DNA of 35,338 bases, taken from NCBI GenBank assembly GCA_020051775.1, contig JAGVQJ010000076.1, positions 1 through 35,338 on the forward strand, read 5' to 3'. This DNA comes from Calditrichota bacterium. GTDB lineage: Bacteria > Electryoneota > B3-LCP. Positions within the stretch are counted from its first letter, which is position 1; the number at the start of each line of letters is the position of its first letter. The translations under genes and the position numbers were made by a program. Under the pieces are notes generated by a model. The model searched no databases. It was not told the origin of the DNA and saw nothing but the letters and a program-made list of their open reading frames with translations. Shown here piece by piece: positions 7,699 through 15,464 of the stretch.

Positions 7699-7747
7699 TG
7701 CTTCGGTCCGGGCTTTCGAAATCGGATGGAGAAATTTAAATAACAGG

Positions 7748-7777
7748 TGTAGGGGCGTTCAATCGAACGCCCCTACA
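7748..7777. repeat. Perfect 13-base palindrome (REP-like hairpin)
   Basis: TGTAGGGGCGTTC (7748-7760) and its exact reverse complement (7765-7777) enclose a 4-base loop AATC. No T run follows on either strand, so it is not a typical intrinsic terminator. GTAGGGGCG...CGCCCCTAC palindromes resemble dispersed intergenic repeats in many bacteria. It sits between the convergent half-rubrerythrin and beta-helix genes and could also stop or protect transcripts. Confidence 0.6.
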
Positions 7778-7826
7778 TATCGTTCCCCGGAGCGGCATGG
7801 CTCAATTCATGCGCTCTTTTTACAGC

Positions 7827-7868
7827 CCAAAATAATAAAAGGCTGTCCACGGTATTTTTGGGACAACC
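7827..7868 (-). terminator. Rho-independent terminator of the beta-helix gene
   Basis: Read on the minus strand, GGTTGTCC (7868-7861) pairs with GGACAGCC (7848-7841) with one G-U pair, followed directly by TTTTATTATTTT. It lies 29 bases after the stop codon of the minus-strand secreted protein. Confidence 0.75.
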
Positions 7869-7897
7869 TCTTCTCTTTGTGCTTTGGAGCCCATAGT

Positions 7898-9574
7898 CTA
7901 TTTAACCAGCACCATCTTCCCAGTGGCGGATTGCCCGCCGGTTTCCAGACGATACAGATACACGCCTGTAGCCAGCGCCGATCCGTCAAAGGCTATTTCG
8001 TGGTTACCCGCTTCCCGCCAACCGTCAACCAAAGTCGAGATCAACCTTCCCGCTGTGTCAAAGATCCTCAAATTAACGTGATTCGCAGTCGGCAGGTCGA
8101 AGCTAATCGCTGTGGAAGAATTGAACGGTTCAGGATAATTCCGCAGGCTTAAATTGCCCGATACTCGGCAGGCGGGCTGAAGACTTGCAACCTCGTTAAT
8201 ATCCCAACCGCTAAAGGTGACGGAGACCGACTCCTCGAATTGACCGGACCTTCCGTAAGATAATTTCTGAAATGCAAAGCTATCGAAAGCCCAGACGGTA
8301 TCCGGATGCTCACCCAGGTAGGCGAGATATTCATAGGTGCCAGGCATAGCCGTTTCAGATACATACAAGCTACAGCGGCGAGTGATGCTGGTTCCGGCGT
8401 TTAAGTAAACCTCTGGGTGGAGGTAAAACGGTCCTGGAACCAGCTGACCGTTTGGCAACCGGAATTCAACCCAGAAATCGAAGATTACGTATCCGTTGCC
8501 TTCATACCAAGCGGTCACATCATAGGCGAAACTGCCTCCTTGCGGTGGTATAATCACGGGTGGATTGACCGGTTCTACCATTAAGTGCAGATCGTTACCC
8601 GGCCCGGTCTGGCAGTAATAATATGCGCCCATATCGGCGATTGTGCCATCGGGATCAAGCGGCGATGAAGGGTCGCCGGCATCAATACAGGGTGATTCCG
8701 GCAGCAGATGGAAATTATTCCAGGGCGGGTTCACAAACAGCGGATCAACCGTAATATTGCCCTGCCCGGGCCAAAGACCTTGAAGATCGCAATAATTCGC
8801 CTCGTAAACGTCCCCCATATTGTTGTACCAGATGATGCAATTAACGATGGAGCTGGTGGTGCCGTTGATCGAAAGAATGGCTGGGGACGTATTTTGAACT
8901 ATCGTGCAATTGAGGATTTGACAGTGGTCATTCCACATGTAGATGGCTCCACCCATATTGGGTGCGCAGGAATTGTCATAAAAAACACATCGCTCCACAA
9001 TGCTGTTGGAATTCGTCCCGATATTGATGGCCCCTCCACAGTGGAACACTTGATTATCCTTACAAACGTTGTACCGGAACCGTAAGTAATGGTTCAGCAT
9101 GTACAAAGCGGCACCACGATTGGCACGGTTTTGTTGAAATGTACAGTGCTCGATTACCAGCATCGAGTAATAGGCGTAGAACACACCGCCATATCCACTT
9201 GGATAATTGTCGGCTTTTTCGAACTCGCAGTAATAGAAATACGACGTATCCGGAGTGCTAATGAATTTGAATCCACTCCAGGTTACCGAACCGTCTCCCG
9301 TGAAATGAATGGAGTCATCCTCGATACCCATCGCGATGATCTGACCTTGCACGGAAAATTCATAATTGCCTTGAAAGATCACCCACGTGCCCGGTTTGAT
9401 GAACAGGAGTTCCCCAATTGGCACAGTAAGGTCTCCTACCACGAGATATGGCGATCCTTCAGTGTCCCATACTCCTGAAACATTACCGCTGACGATAGTT
9501 TCCGCATGAATAGAGATTGTAGTCCAGATTATCAGCAGCACCCCCCACGCTGCAGTGGTGCTTTTTCGTTTCAT
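7898..9574 (-). CDS. Secreted right-handed beta-helix protein with type IX-type C-terminal tail
   Basis: 558 residues. A signal peptide (MKRKSTTAAWGVLLIIWTTISIHA) leads into short repeats typical of a parallel beta-helix (residues about 55-320: CTFQQNRANRGAALY, NVCKDNQVFHCGGAIN, CVFYDNSCAPNMGGAIYMWN, CTIVQNTS), ending in SPCIDAGDPSSPLDPDG...DMGAYYYC. Residues about 329-470 form a beta-rich domain starting VEPVNPPV that recurs in the M28 protein of this window. The last 80 residues are a sorting tail (NYPEPFNSSTAISF ... IFDTAGRLISTLVDG ... GVYLYRLETG ... KMVLVK). AAGGAG lies 6 bases before the start. The protein is probably exported and surface-bound. No ligand or enzymatic residue can be named. 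Confidence 0.88.
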   Translation of the reverse strand: MKRKSTTAAWGVLLIIWTTISIHAETIVSGNVSGVWDTEGSPYLVVGDLTVPIGELLFIKPGTWVIFQGNYEFSVQGQIIAMGIEDDSIHFTGDGSVTWSGFKFISTPDTSYFYYCEFEKADNYPSGYGGVFYAYYSMLVIEHCTFQQNRANRGAALYMLNHYLRFRYNVCKDNQVFHCGGAINIGTNSNSIVERCVFYDNSCAPNMGGAIYMWNDHCQILNCTIVQNTSPAILSINGTTSSIVNCIIWYNNMGDVYEANYCDLQGLWPGQGNITVDPLFVNPPWNNFHLLPESPCIDAGDPSSPLDPDGTIADMGAYYYCQTGPGNDLHLMVEPVNPPVIIPPQGGSFAYDVTAWYEGNGYVIFDFWVEFRLPNGQLVPGPFYLHPEVYLNAGTSITRRCSLYVSETAMPGTYEYLAYLGEHPDTVWAFDSFAFQKLSYGRSGQFEESVSVTFSGWDINEVASLQPACRVSGNLSLRNYPEPFNSSTAISFDLPTANHVNLRIFDTAGRLISTLVDGWREAGNHEIAFDGSALATGVYLYRLETGGQSATGKMVLVK

Positions 9575-9623
9575 GACTTACTCCTTATAATTGGTGGAAC
9601 TGCTTAAAAAATACGAACAAAAT

Positions 9624-9652
9624 AAGATAGTGATTAATTCCGGTAAAGTCAA
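9624..9652 (-). promoter_or_regulatory. Sigma-70-type promoter of the beta-helix gene
   Basis: On the minus strand TTGACT (9652-9647) and TATCTT (9629-9624) are separated by exactly 17 bases, about 50 bases upstream of the start at 9574. The -35 box overlaps the last codons and stop of the methyltransferase gene, so the beta-helix gene can be transcribed on its own. Confidence 0.6.
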
Positions 9653-10389
9653 GTGCAATTTTTTGCATAAACAAATATTGTCGAAGCCAGTAAAGGTATC
9701 CGCGTGGTATCGCCGGTAAAAATAGTAGATCGCAATAATTTCTGGATCGTCGGGTTTTTCACCACATCCATTGGCGCAGTCAGTAATCGAGTCTCGATAT
9801 CACCGAAGCCGGTGCGCATCAACTGATCCTGAATCTCTCTCTGAGTGTAAATCCGCGCCCGCGCCCAGCGGTCGTGGATCTTAGTCGGCAACCAGGAGAA
9901 GAACGGCACCCGGTTCCAGGGTAACAGCGGCAGGTTCGCGCCGTGGGTTTCAAAGACCCACCAACGGTGCGGCACGGACATAATCAGTGTGCCACCAGGC
10001 TTCAATACTCTTTTTATTTCCGAGAGAGTTTGTTGTTCGCTCTGCACGTGTTCTAACATTTCAAAGCAGGTGAGGTAATCGAAGCTGCCGTCGTGAAAAG
10101 GCAGTTGTTGGGCGTTGCCACCCAGCAGAGTGATGTTAGAGATGCCACGCTTTTGGAGATCTCGCTGAAATCCGTTTAACCGTGAAATTTGCAAGTCCAA
10201 TCCCAGGCTCAGTCTCGTGTGTCGGGCGAAGAATTCCGTCTGCCCGGCATTGCCGCTGCCGATATCCAGGAGCAAGCTGTCGGCCTGAAAATTTCCGATC
10301 AAGTTTTGCGCGACGCGATGACGCCGTGCGTGGAAGGAACTGCCTACGGGGATCGGTTCTCCGGGCAGGATGTGCTTTAGTTCATTCAT
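9649..10389 (-). CDS. Class I SAM-dependent methyltransferase
   Basis: 246 residues with a Rossmann-fold methyltransferase core. Motif I is LLLDIGSGNAGQTEFFA (residues about 39-55), the acidic end of strand 2 is LGLDLQISRLN, motif post-I is FDYLTCFEMLEHV and motif III is LKPGGTLIMSVPHRWW, the layout of the Methyltransf_11/UbiE-like group. Its start codon overlaps the stop of the HpnE-like gene (ATGA, 10386-10389), so the two are translationally coupled. The acceptor is unknown. The pairing with a squalene/carotenoid-type oxidoreductase suggests, without proof, a lipid or isoprenoid acceptor. Confidence 0.82.
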   Translation of the reverse strand: MNELKHILPGEPIPVGSSFHARRHRVAQNLIGNFQADSLLLDIGSGNAGQTEFFARHTRLSLGLDLQISRLNGFQRDLQKRGISNITLLGGNAQQLPFHDGSFDYLTCFEMLEHVQSEQQTLSEIKRVLKPGGTLIMSVPHRWWVFETHGANLPLLPWNRVPFFSWLPTKIHDRWARARIYTQREIQDQLMRTGFGDIETRLLTAPMDVVKNPTIQKLLRSTIFTGDTTRIPLLASTIFVYAKNCT

Positions 10390-11786
10390 TCCTTACCAGT
10401 AATCAACTTGCCTACTTTGATCCCCGTGCGCACGGCGGCTTCGACCGTAGGCGGTAGTTCCGGGTCCAACCAGTCGCCGGCCAGGTAGAGATTGGAAACA
10501 GCAGTGGTCTGCTTAGCGAGAATCCCCCACAGCGAGGCTGGACGCAACGGTGTGGCGCGCCGTTCGCGAATAATCTTCCACATTTTCCAGCGCACTCCGC
10601 TTAGCTGTGGGAGCGCACTGAACAAATCTGCGAATATCCGCTCCGAATCCAGCGGGAAATGACTGCGCGTCCAACTCCTAATGCCAGGGATCTGAGTATC
10701 CCAAAGATCGGTAGCTGGCTGCATTTCCAACATCAGAGCGACCGGAGCGCGCCGGTCATTCCATAACCGGCCGTAATCGAAAACCCATCCAATAGATCGG
10801 CCCGGCAGGCTCGTGTAAAGTTCCAGCAAAGGACGTTCATCCGCCCACAAGTAAATCGTGACGATGGGGTTGGCCTGCCATTCGTCCAGGAAATGCGGGG
10901 GTTGTAGCCAAGATGAATTGGATAGCCCGTCATGCTGGATGAATTGCGCCGAAGCCCATTCCGCCAGCGCCCAGGGAGGCAAGGCAACCACCACTTCGTC
11001 GCAAGGGATGACTTCATTTTTTCCGACGAAAACACCCGTGATTCTATCTGGATTATTTTGAGTCAGTTGACCGCCCCAAGCCGACGTTTTCAGCCGCACC
11101 TGAACACCCGCCGATTCCAACTTCTCTTTCACCCGATCACCAAATAATTCATCTAGCGGCTTGGTCGCATAGCCCAAGCGTCCACCTCGCCATCCTCGAC
11201 AGAATCCCTGTTTGAAGACGATTCCCAGGTGAGACGCGGGGATCGCATTTACCGGTGCGTTTAAGGCAGCATGAATCAATGGCTGCCAGAAGATCTCGCG
11301 TTCTTCCGATTCACTGCGACCGGCCAGCCAGGTCTCCGCACTCTGATCGGGAGGCAGAGTGCTGCTGATAAGCTCCCTTGTCGTTCTTAAGATTCTCGAG
11401 CGCGCCTTCCATGATAAGAGGTTGAAGAAGACCAACCCAGCGGCCAGATTGAACGGCGCAAACAAAGGCCACTCCCCTAAATTCCCCCGGAGGCCGTCGC
11501 GGCGGATGACATGAATTCTGCCCGGGTACGGGAAGACGAAATGGTCGGCTATCCTCAGTTCGCGGAACAGCTTGAGCGACTCGGTGTAGGTGCTTAAGAA
11601 AAGATGCGGCCCGTTGTCGAAGGGAGTGGGCGAACCGGCAGGATGGTGGCTGGTCAGCCTCCCGCCCAGACGGGGCCGCGATTCCAGTAGGGTCACCTCC
11701 GCGCCGGTTTTGCGCAGTTCCCACGCTGCTGCAATCCCGGAGATTCCCCCGCCGATGATGATGATATGCAGATTAAACCTCGCCAA
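10386..11786 (-). CDS. hpnE: HpnE-like FAD-dependent hydroxysqualene dehydroxylase / phytoene-desaturase-family oxidoreductase
   Basis: 466 residues. The N-terminal FAD site is IIIIGGGISGIAAAWELRKTG followed by TLLESRPRLGGR. The block FDNGPHLFLSTYTES and the C-terminal FAD motif LYLAGDWLDPELPPTVEAAVRTG are typical of HpnE, which removes the hydroxyl of hydroxysqualene to give squalene in the HpnC/D/E route. No hpnC, hpnD or shc lies in the window. The only in-frame start is TTG11786. A strong GGAGG (11809-11805) instead sits 8 bases before an ATG (11796) in another frame, which hits a stop after 7 codons. Deleting one T from the TTT at 11785-11787 would join that ATG to this frame. Other members of the amine-oxidase/desaturase family are possible. 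Confidence 0.78.
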   Translation of the reverse strand: MARFNLHIIIIGGGISGIAAAWELRKTGAEVTLLESRPRLGGRLTSHHPAGSPTPFDNGPHLFLSTYTESLKLFRELRIADHFVFPYPGRIHVIRRDGLRGNLGEWPLFAPFNLAAGLVFFNLLSWKARSRILRTTRELISSTLPPDQSAETWLAGRSESEEREIFWQPLIHAALNAPVNAIPASHLGIVFKQGFCRGWRGGRLGYATKPLDELFGDRVKEKLESAGVQVRLKTSAWGGQLTQNNPDRITGVFVGKNEVIPCDEVVVALPPWALAEWASAQFIQHDGLSNSSWLQPPHFLDEWQANPIVTIYLWADERPLLELYTSLPGRSIGWVFDYGRLWNDRRAPVALMLEMQPATDLWDTQIPGIRSWTRSHFPLDSERIFADLFSALPQLSGVRWKMWKIIRERRATPLRPASLWGILAKQTTAVSNLYLAGDWLDPELPPTVEAAVRTGIKVGKLITGKE

Positions 11787-11886
11787 ATATTGTCATTCTA
11801 TCAACCTCCTGAAATATACGCGTCCCGAATCGAATAAGCAAGTAAAATCACCAAAGGTAAGCAACACCCCGCCACGCGGATTTCCC

Positions 11887-11915
11887 TTGATCTTTACTTC
11901 AGAATTGATTATATT
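11887..11915 (+). promoter_or_regulatory. Sigma-70-type promoter of the lipid A operon
   Basis: TTGATC (11887-11892) and TATATT (11910-11915) are separated by exactly 17 bases, about 65 bases before ATG11980, in the AT-rich gap between the divergent hpnE-like gene and the Gfo/Idh gene. Confidence 0.6.
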
Positions 11916-11979
11916 TGCTATATTCACTTTCCACATTCCTTAACTGTGAGATGTGCAGAATTAAAATAACGGGAGTTCT

Positions 11980-12957
11980 ATGAAGGAACGCTGCCGCGTA
12001 GGGGTTATCGGAGTTGGTCACTTAGGGAGTATTCATACACGCCTGCTGCGCGAAATTCCCGGCGCATTTTTAGTCGGCGTATATGACCTGGACACGCAAA
12101 AAGCCGCGACTATCGCCGCTCTGCACGGCGTTAAAGCCTTCCGAACGCCCCAGGATTTACTATTCCAGGTGGATGCTGTGGTCATCGCCGCCTCCACCCG
12201 ATCGCACTACGACCTGGCCTTGGAAGCTATCGCAGAAAAGGTCAACCTGTTCATCGAGAAGCCGTTGGCGGACACGCCTGAGCGCGCTCGAGAAATCCTG
12301 AAACGATGCAAAACGGTTGAATTAAAGCTGGGTGTAGGCCACATCGAAAGGTTTAATAAAGCGGTGCGAGCCCTGGAGGGGATGGTGGTGAGTCCTCGTT
12401 TCATCGAGGCGCATCGTTTGGCGGCTTTCAGCCCGCGCGGCGCCGATGTGGCGGTCATCCACGACCTGATGATCCACGACCTGGATCTGATCCTGCACTG
12501 GGTCAAAGCTCCAGTCAAACGCTTGGATGCTTCCGGAGTGGCCATCATTTCCGACACAGCCGACATCGCCAACGCCCGCATTTTATTCGAAGACGGTTGT
12601 GTGGCCAACGTTACCGCCAGCCGCATCTCCCGCCGTAAAATGCGCAAAATGCGTCTTTTTCAGGAAGACGCCTATATCAGTTTGGATTTCGTGGAAGGAA
12701 GCGCGGAGATCTTCCGGCTGGCGGAGATGGATGAGGAAGGCCCACCGGCAGTGGAGTTGGGACAGATCGAAAAAGCCAGCCGTCCGCGGCGCATCCTTCA
12801 CATGAATCCCCAGGTCCCCGAGGCTAACGCACTCAAACTGGAGCTGGAAGGCTTTATCAATGCCGTCGTCAATGACCAGCCTGTACCCGTTTCCGGCGAA
12901 GACGGAGTCAAGGCGCTGGAATTGGCGCAGGAGATTCTCAAGCAAATTGAAGGATAA
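11980..12957 (+). CDS. Gfo/Idh/MocA-family oxidoreductase (GnnA-like candidate) in the lipid A cluster
   Basis: 325 residues. The N-terminal Rossmann fold carries VGVIGVGHLGSIHTRLL (NAD(P) site). The family signature EKPLADT lies at about residues 92-98, and GVGHIERFNKAV and VIHDLMIHDLDLILHW supply the usual substrate-site His/Asp. GGGAG stands 4 bases before ATG11980. The gene opens an operon that runs into lpxB and lpxK. In Acidithiobacillus and Leptospira an enzyme of this family, GnnA, oxidises UDP-GlcNAc at C3 before GnnB transamination, giving lipid A with 2,3-diamino sugar. The location suggests the same here, but no gnnB is visible, so the role stays inferred. Confidence 0.85.
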   Translation: MKERCRVGVIGVGHLGSIHTRLLREIPGAFLVGVYDLDTQKAATIAALHGVKAFRTPQDLLFQVDAVVIAASTRSHYDLALEAIAEKVNLFIEKPLADTPERAREILKRCKTVELKLGVGHIERFNKAVRALEGMVVSPRFIEAHRLAAFSPRGADVAVIHDLMIHDLDLILHWVKAPVKRLDASGVAIISDTADIANARILFEDGCVANVTASRISRRKMRKMRLFQEDAYISLDFVEGSAEIFRLAEMDEEGPPAVELGQIEKASRPRRILHMNPQVPEANALKLELEGFINAVVNDQPVPVSGEDGVKALELAQEILKQIEG

Positions 12958-12963
12958 AGGATT

Positions 12964-13551
12964 GTGGATATCAGGCAGTTGTTCTTTAAGCTTCGCAGCT
13001 ACACCCCCATCCCTTTACTCGCCCTGCTGGTAGCCACAGCCAAACCGGGATTGGTTCCATATCTCTGGGGATTAGCGTTGATCCTCTTGGGCGAAAGCTG
13101 CCGCATGTGGGCGGTGGCTCACGCCGGCGGAGCGACCCGAACGCGCGCCGTCGGCGCTCCTGAACTCGTCACTTCCGGACCCTTCGCGCGCACCCGCAAC
13201 CCGCTGTACATTGCCAACACGATGATCTATCTTGGCATCACTTGCCTGGCCGGCGGGCGATTGGTATGGATCCTGGCCGCGCTTGGTTTCTCCATGCTGC
13301 AATATACCTTAATCGTCTCATTGGAAGAGGAAACTCTGGTCAAACTCTTCGGTTTCGAATACGAATTTTACCGCCGCCATGTTCCCCGCTGGTTGCTGCG
13401 GCCTCTGGCTTGGGATTGGTCGGTGCCGCGCCAACCCGATTGGAAGGACGCCTGGCGCAATGAAAAACATACCCGTTTAAATATCATTGTTTCGGTGGTG
13501 GTGTTCGGATTCATTTGGTGGGTAAAGTATCGTAGTCACGTAATCACCTGA
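12964..13551 (+). CDS. Ste14/ICMT-like integral membrane methyltransferase (LmtA-like candidate)
   Basis: 195 residues from GTG12964, 6 bases after the oxidoreductase stop. Membrane segments occupy about residues 15-50, 75-110 and 165-190. The family signature TSGPFARTRNPLYIAN and the later EEETLVKLFGFEYEFYRRHVP form the SAM site of the isoprenylcysteine carboxyl methyltransferase/phospholipid methyltransferase family. Bacteria lack the eukaryotic substrate. In Leptospira a Ste14-like protein (LmtA) methylates the 1-phosphate of lipid A. Here the gene sits inside a lipid A operon, so a lipid A or precursor acceptor is the best guess. A 55-base AT-rich gap separates it from lpxB. Confidence 0.82.
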   Translation: MDIRQLFFKLRSYTPIPLLALLVATAKPGLVPYLWGLALILLGESCRMWAVAHAGGATRTRAVGAPELVTSGPFARTRNPLYIANTMIYLGITCLAGGRLVWILAALGFSMLQYTLIVSLEEETLVKLFGFEYEFYRRHVPRWLLRPLAWDWSVPRQPDWKDAWRNEKHTRLNIIVSVVVFGFIWWVKYRSHVIT

Positions 13552-13606
13552 GCACATTTTAAAATCACCCAATTTACCAAATCAGTTTTTTCAGCGGGAA
13601 CCTGCG

Positions 13607-14782
13607 ATTCGTACATTAAATCAATCAAACTCGATTTTCATTCTTGCCGGGGAGGTTTCAGGCGATCTGCATGCCTCCGGGCTGATCCGTGAATTCTCCC
13701 GGCTTTCCCCGGAGATCCGTTTTTTTGGCACGGGCGGTGACCGCATGGCCGCCGAAGGCTTGGAGGTTCTATTCCATGTGCGCGACATCGGCTTTTTAGG
13801 CTTCGTTGAAGTCGTCCGGCATCTGCCCTTCATCCGGCGCATGATGCGCACTTTGCTGGAAGAGTGCCGCCGCCGCCGTCCCCGAGCCATCGTGTTGGTG
13901 GATTATCCCGGTTTTAATCTCCGTTTCGCCAAAGCCCTGCGCCGCATTCCGGAACTGTCCGCCACGCCGGTTCTGTACTACATCAGCCCGCAGGTCTGGG
14001 CCTGGCACGCCTCACGTGTGCCGGAAATTGCCCGGTTGGTGGATCGCATGGCCGTTATCTTCGATTTTGAAGTGCCCATTTATCAGAAAGCAGGTTTGCA
14101 AGTTGACTTTGTGGGACACCCGCTGTTGGAAGTCGTTCGACCTGTCGGCAGTGCGGATGAACTGCGGCGAGAACTGAATTTGCCGGTTAATTCGCCCCTG
14201 CTGGCTCTGATGCCCGGCAGCCGGTTGCAGGAAGTGCGTGGATTGTTCCCCCTGTTTCTACAAACGTATAAATTACTTCACGGAGAATTCCCCAATCTCA
14301 CCGCGTTGGTAGGATGTTCACCAACGGTGGGTCAAACCATTTACGATGATATACTGTTATCAGCCGAAATGGCCGGTGGTATTCGCCTTCTGAACGATAT
14401 GACTTATGACATCCTGGCGCATAGCAATGTGGCGCTGGTGGCTTCCGGCACAGTGACGTTGGAAACCGCTATCCTGGGAACTCCACTCGTGATGGCGTAT
14501 CGCGTATCGCCTTTAACTTATACGATTGGTCGTAAGCTGGTGAAAATTCCCAATCTCGCGCTGGTGAATGTGGTCGCCGGAAAGCGTGTCGTGCCGGAGT
14601 TCGTCCAGGGAGAAGCTCAACCGCATCTGCTGGCGGCGGAATTGTCTTCGCTACTGAGAGATGCTACTCGTCGCGATGCCATGCGCAAAGAACTGTACCA
14701 AGTGCGCGAAAAGCTGGGGAATCCCGGCGCTTCCCGCAATACCGCCGCCATCCTGAACTCCATGATTACAGCGCAACCCTGA
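13607..14782 (+). CDS. lpxB: Lipid-A-disaccharide synthase LpxB; start codon uncertain (no ATG/GTG/TTG)
   Basis: LpxB (GT19) joins UDP-2,3-diacylglucosamine and lipid X to form the lipid A disaccharide at the inner membrane. The hallmark N-terminus IFILAGEVSGDLHASGLIRE is encoded at 13634-13693, upstream of the first in-frame ATG (13745), so that ATG is too late. The open frame upstream has no ATG, GTG or TTG. Candidate starts are ATT13607 (weak GGGA 8 bases ahead, 391 residues) or ATT13634 (382 residues, the length of E. coli LpxB). TTA13616 could be a mutated TTG. Further family motifs are ALVLVDYPGFNL-like IVLVDYPGFNLRFA, YYISPQVWAWHASRV, VGHPLLEVV, LMPGSRLQEVRGLFP and ASGTVTLETAILGTPLVMAYR. 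DUF374 follows after 1 base. Confidence 0.9.
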   Translation: MRTLNQSNSIFILAGEVSGDLHASGLIREFSRLSPEIRFFGTGGDRMAAEGLEVLFHVRDIGFLGFVEVVRHLPFIRRMMRTLLEECRRRRPRAIVLVDYPGFNLRFAKALRRIPELSATPVLYYISPQVWAWHASRVPEIARLVDRMAVIFDFEVPIYQKAGLQVDFVGHPLLEVVRPVGSADELRRELNLPVNSPLLALMPGSRLQEVRGLFPLFLQTYKLLHGEFPNLTALVGCSPTVGQTIYDDILLSAEMAGGIRLLNDMTYDILAHSNVALVASGTVTLETAILGTPLVMAYRVSPLTYTIGRKLVKIPNLALVNVVAGKRVVPEFVQGEAQPHLLAAELSSLLRDATRRDAMRKELYQVREKLGNPGASRNTAAILNSMITAQP

Positions 14783-14783
14783 T

Positions 14784-15464
14784 ATGCCCCGTCCAACCAG
14801 CAAATTAACCTATCGCCTTCTCGCCTGGATCGGTCCGGCGCTGGTTCGGTTGTTGGGCTTTACCGTTCGAATCGAACGATTCAACGCCAGTCTGACTGAC
14901 GAATGGAGGCAGCAGAACAAACCATTCATTCTCAATGTCTGGCATGGCCGCATGTTCCTGCCCGTTTTCTACCACCGCAACCAGGGTTTGGTCGCGATGG
15001 TGAGCCGTCACGCCGACGGCGAGGTCGTCGCCCGCATCGTCCACAAGATGGGTTACGGGACTGTGCGAGGTTCTTCCGGCAAAGGTGGACGTGAGGCATT
15101 CTTGCAGCTTCTGGCACACCTGAAGAAAGGCGGCTGTGCGGCCATGATTCCCGACGGCCCTTTGGGACCGCCATGCCGCTTGAAAGTAGGTACGGTCATG
15201 TTGGCCAGAGAGGCCGGCTGCCCCCTGATTCCCATCACTTATGCCGCTCATTCATACTGGAAACTGAATACCTGGGATCAGACGGTTTTGCCAAAACCCT
15301 TTTCCCGCGCGGTGATCTGCTACGGCGATCCCGTATATTTACCCGCTGAAGCCACTCTCGATGACTTGGAAGTCTGGCGCGAACTGTTTGAGACAGCCAT
15401 GAACGATTTGGTTAAAACGGCGGAAGAGCGCGTAGGTGAAAATAGAAAAGTCAAAGGAGACTGA
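14784..15464 (+). CDS. DUF374 lysophospholipid acyltransferase-family protein (LpxJ-like candidate)
   Basis: 226 residues. The DUF374 core is clear: LNVWHGRMFLPVFY (catalytic-type His about residue 54), SRHADGEVVARIVHKMGYGTVRGSSGKGG, MIPDGPLGPPCRLKVGTV and REAGCPLIPITYA. DUF374 belongs to the LPLAT superfamily. In campylobacters and helicobacters the DUF374 enzyme LpxJ adds a secondary acyl chain to lipid A in place of LpxL/LpxM. Its position between lpxB and lpxK (1-base gap upstream, 29-base overlap downstream) makes a lipid A late-acyltransferase role likely. It probably associates with the inner membrane through its hydrophobic N-terminus (LLAWIGPALVRLLGFTV). Confidence 0.85.
   Translation: MPRPTSKLTYRLLAWIGPALVRLLGFTVRIERFNASLTDEWRQQNKPFILNVWHGRMFLPVFYHRNQGLVAMVSRHADGEVVARIVHKMGYGTVRGSSGKGGREAFLQLLAHLKKGGCAAMIPDGPLGPPCRLKVGTVMLAREAGCPLIPITYAAHSYWKLNTWDQTVLPKPFSRAVICYGDPVYLPAEATLDDLEVWRELFETAMNDLVKTAEERVGENRKVKGD

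Noticed and set aside
13745..14782. lpxB starting at ATG13745
   Set aside because: This would remove the conserved AGEVSGDLH segment and the first strand of the enzyme, which is plainly encoded upstream in the same frame.
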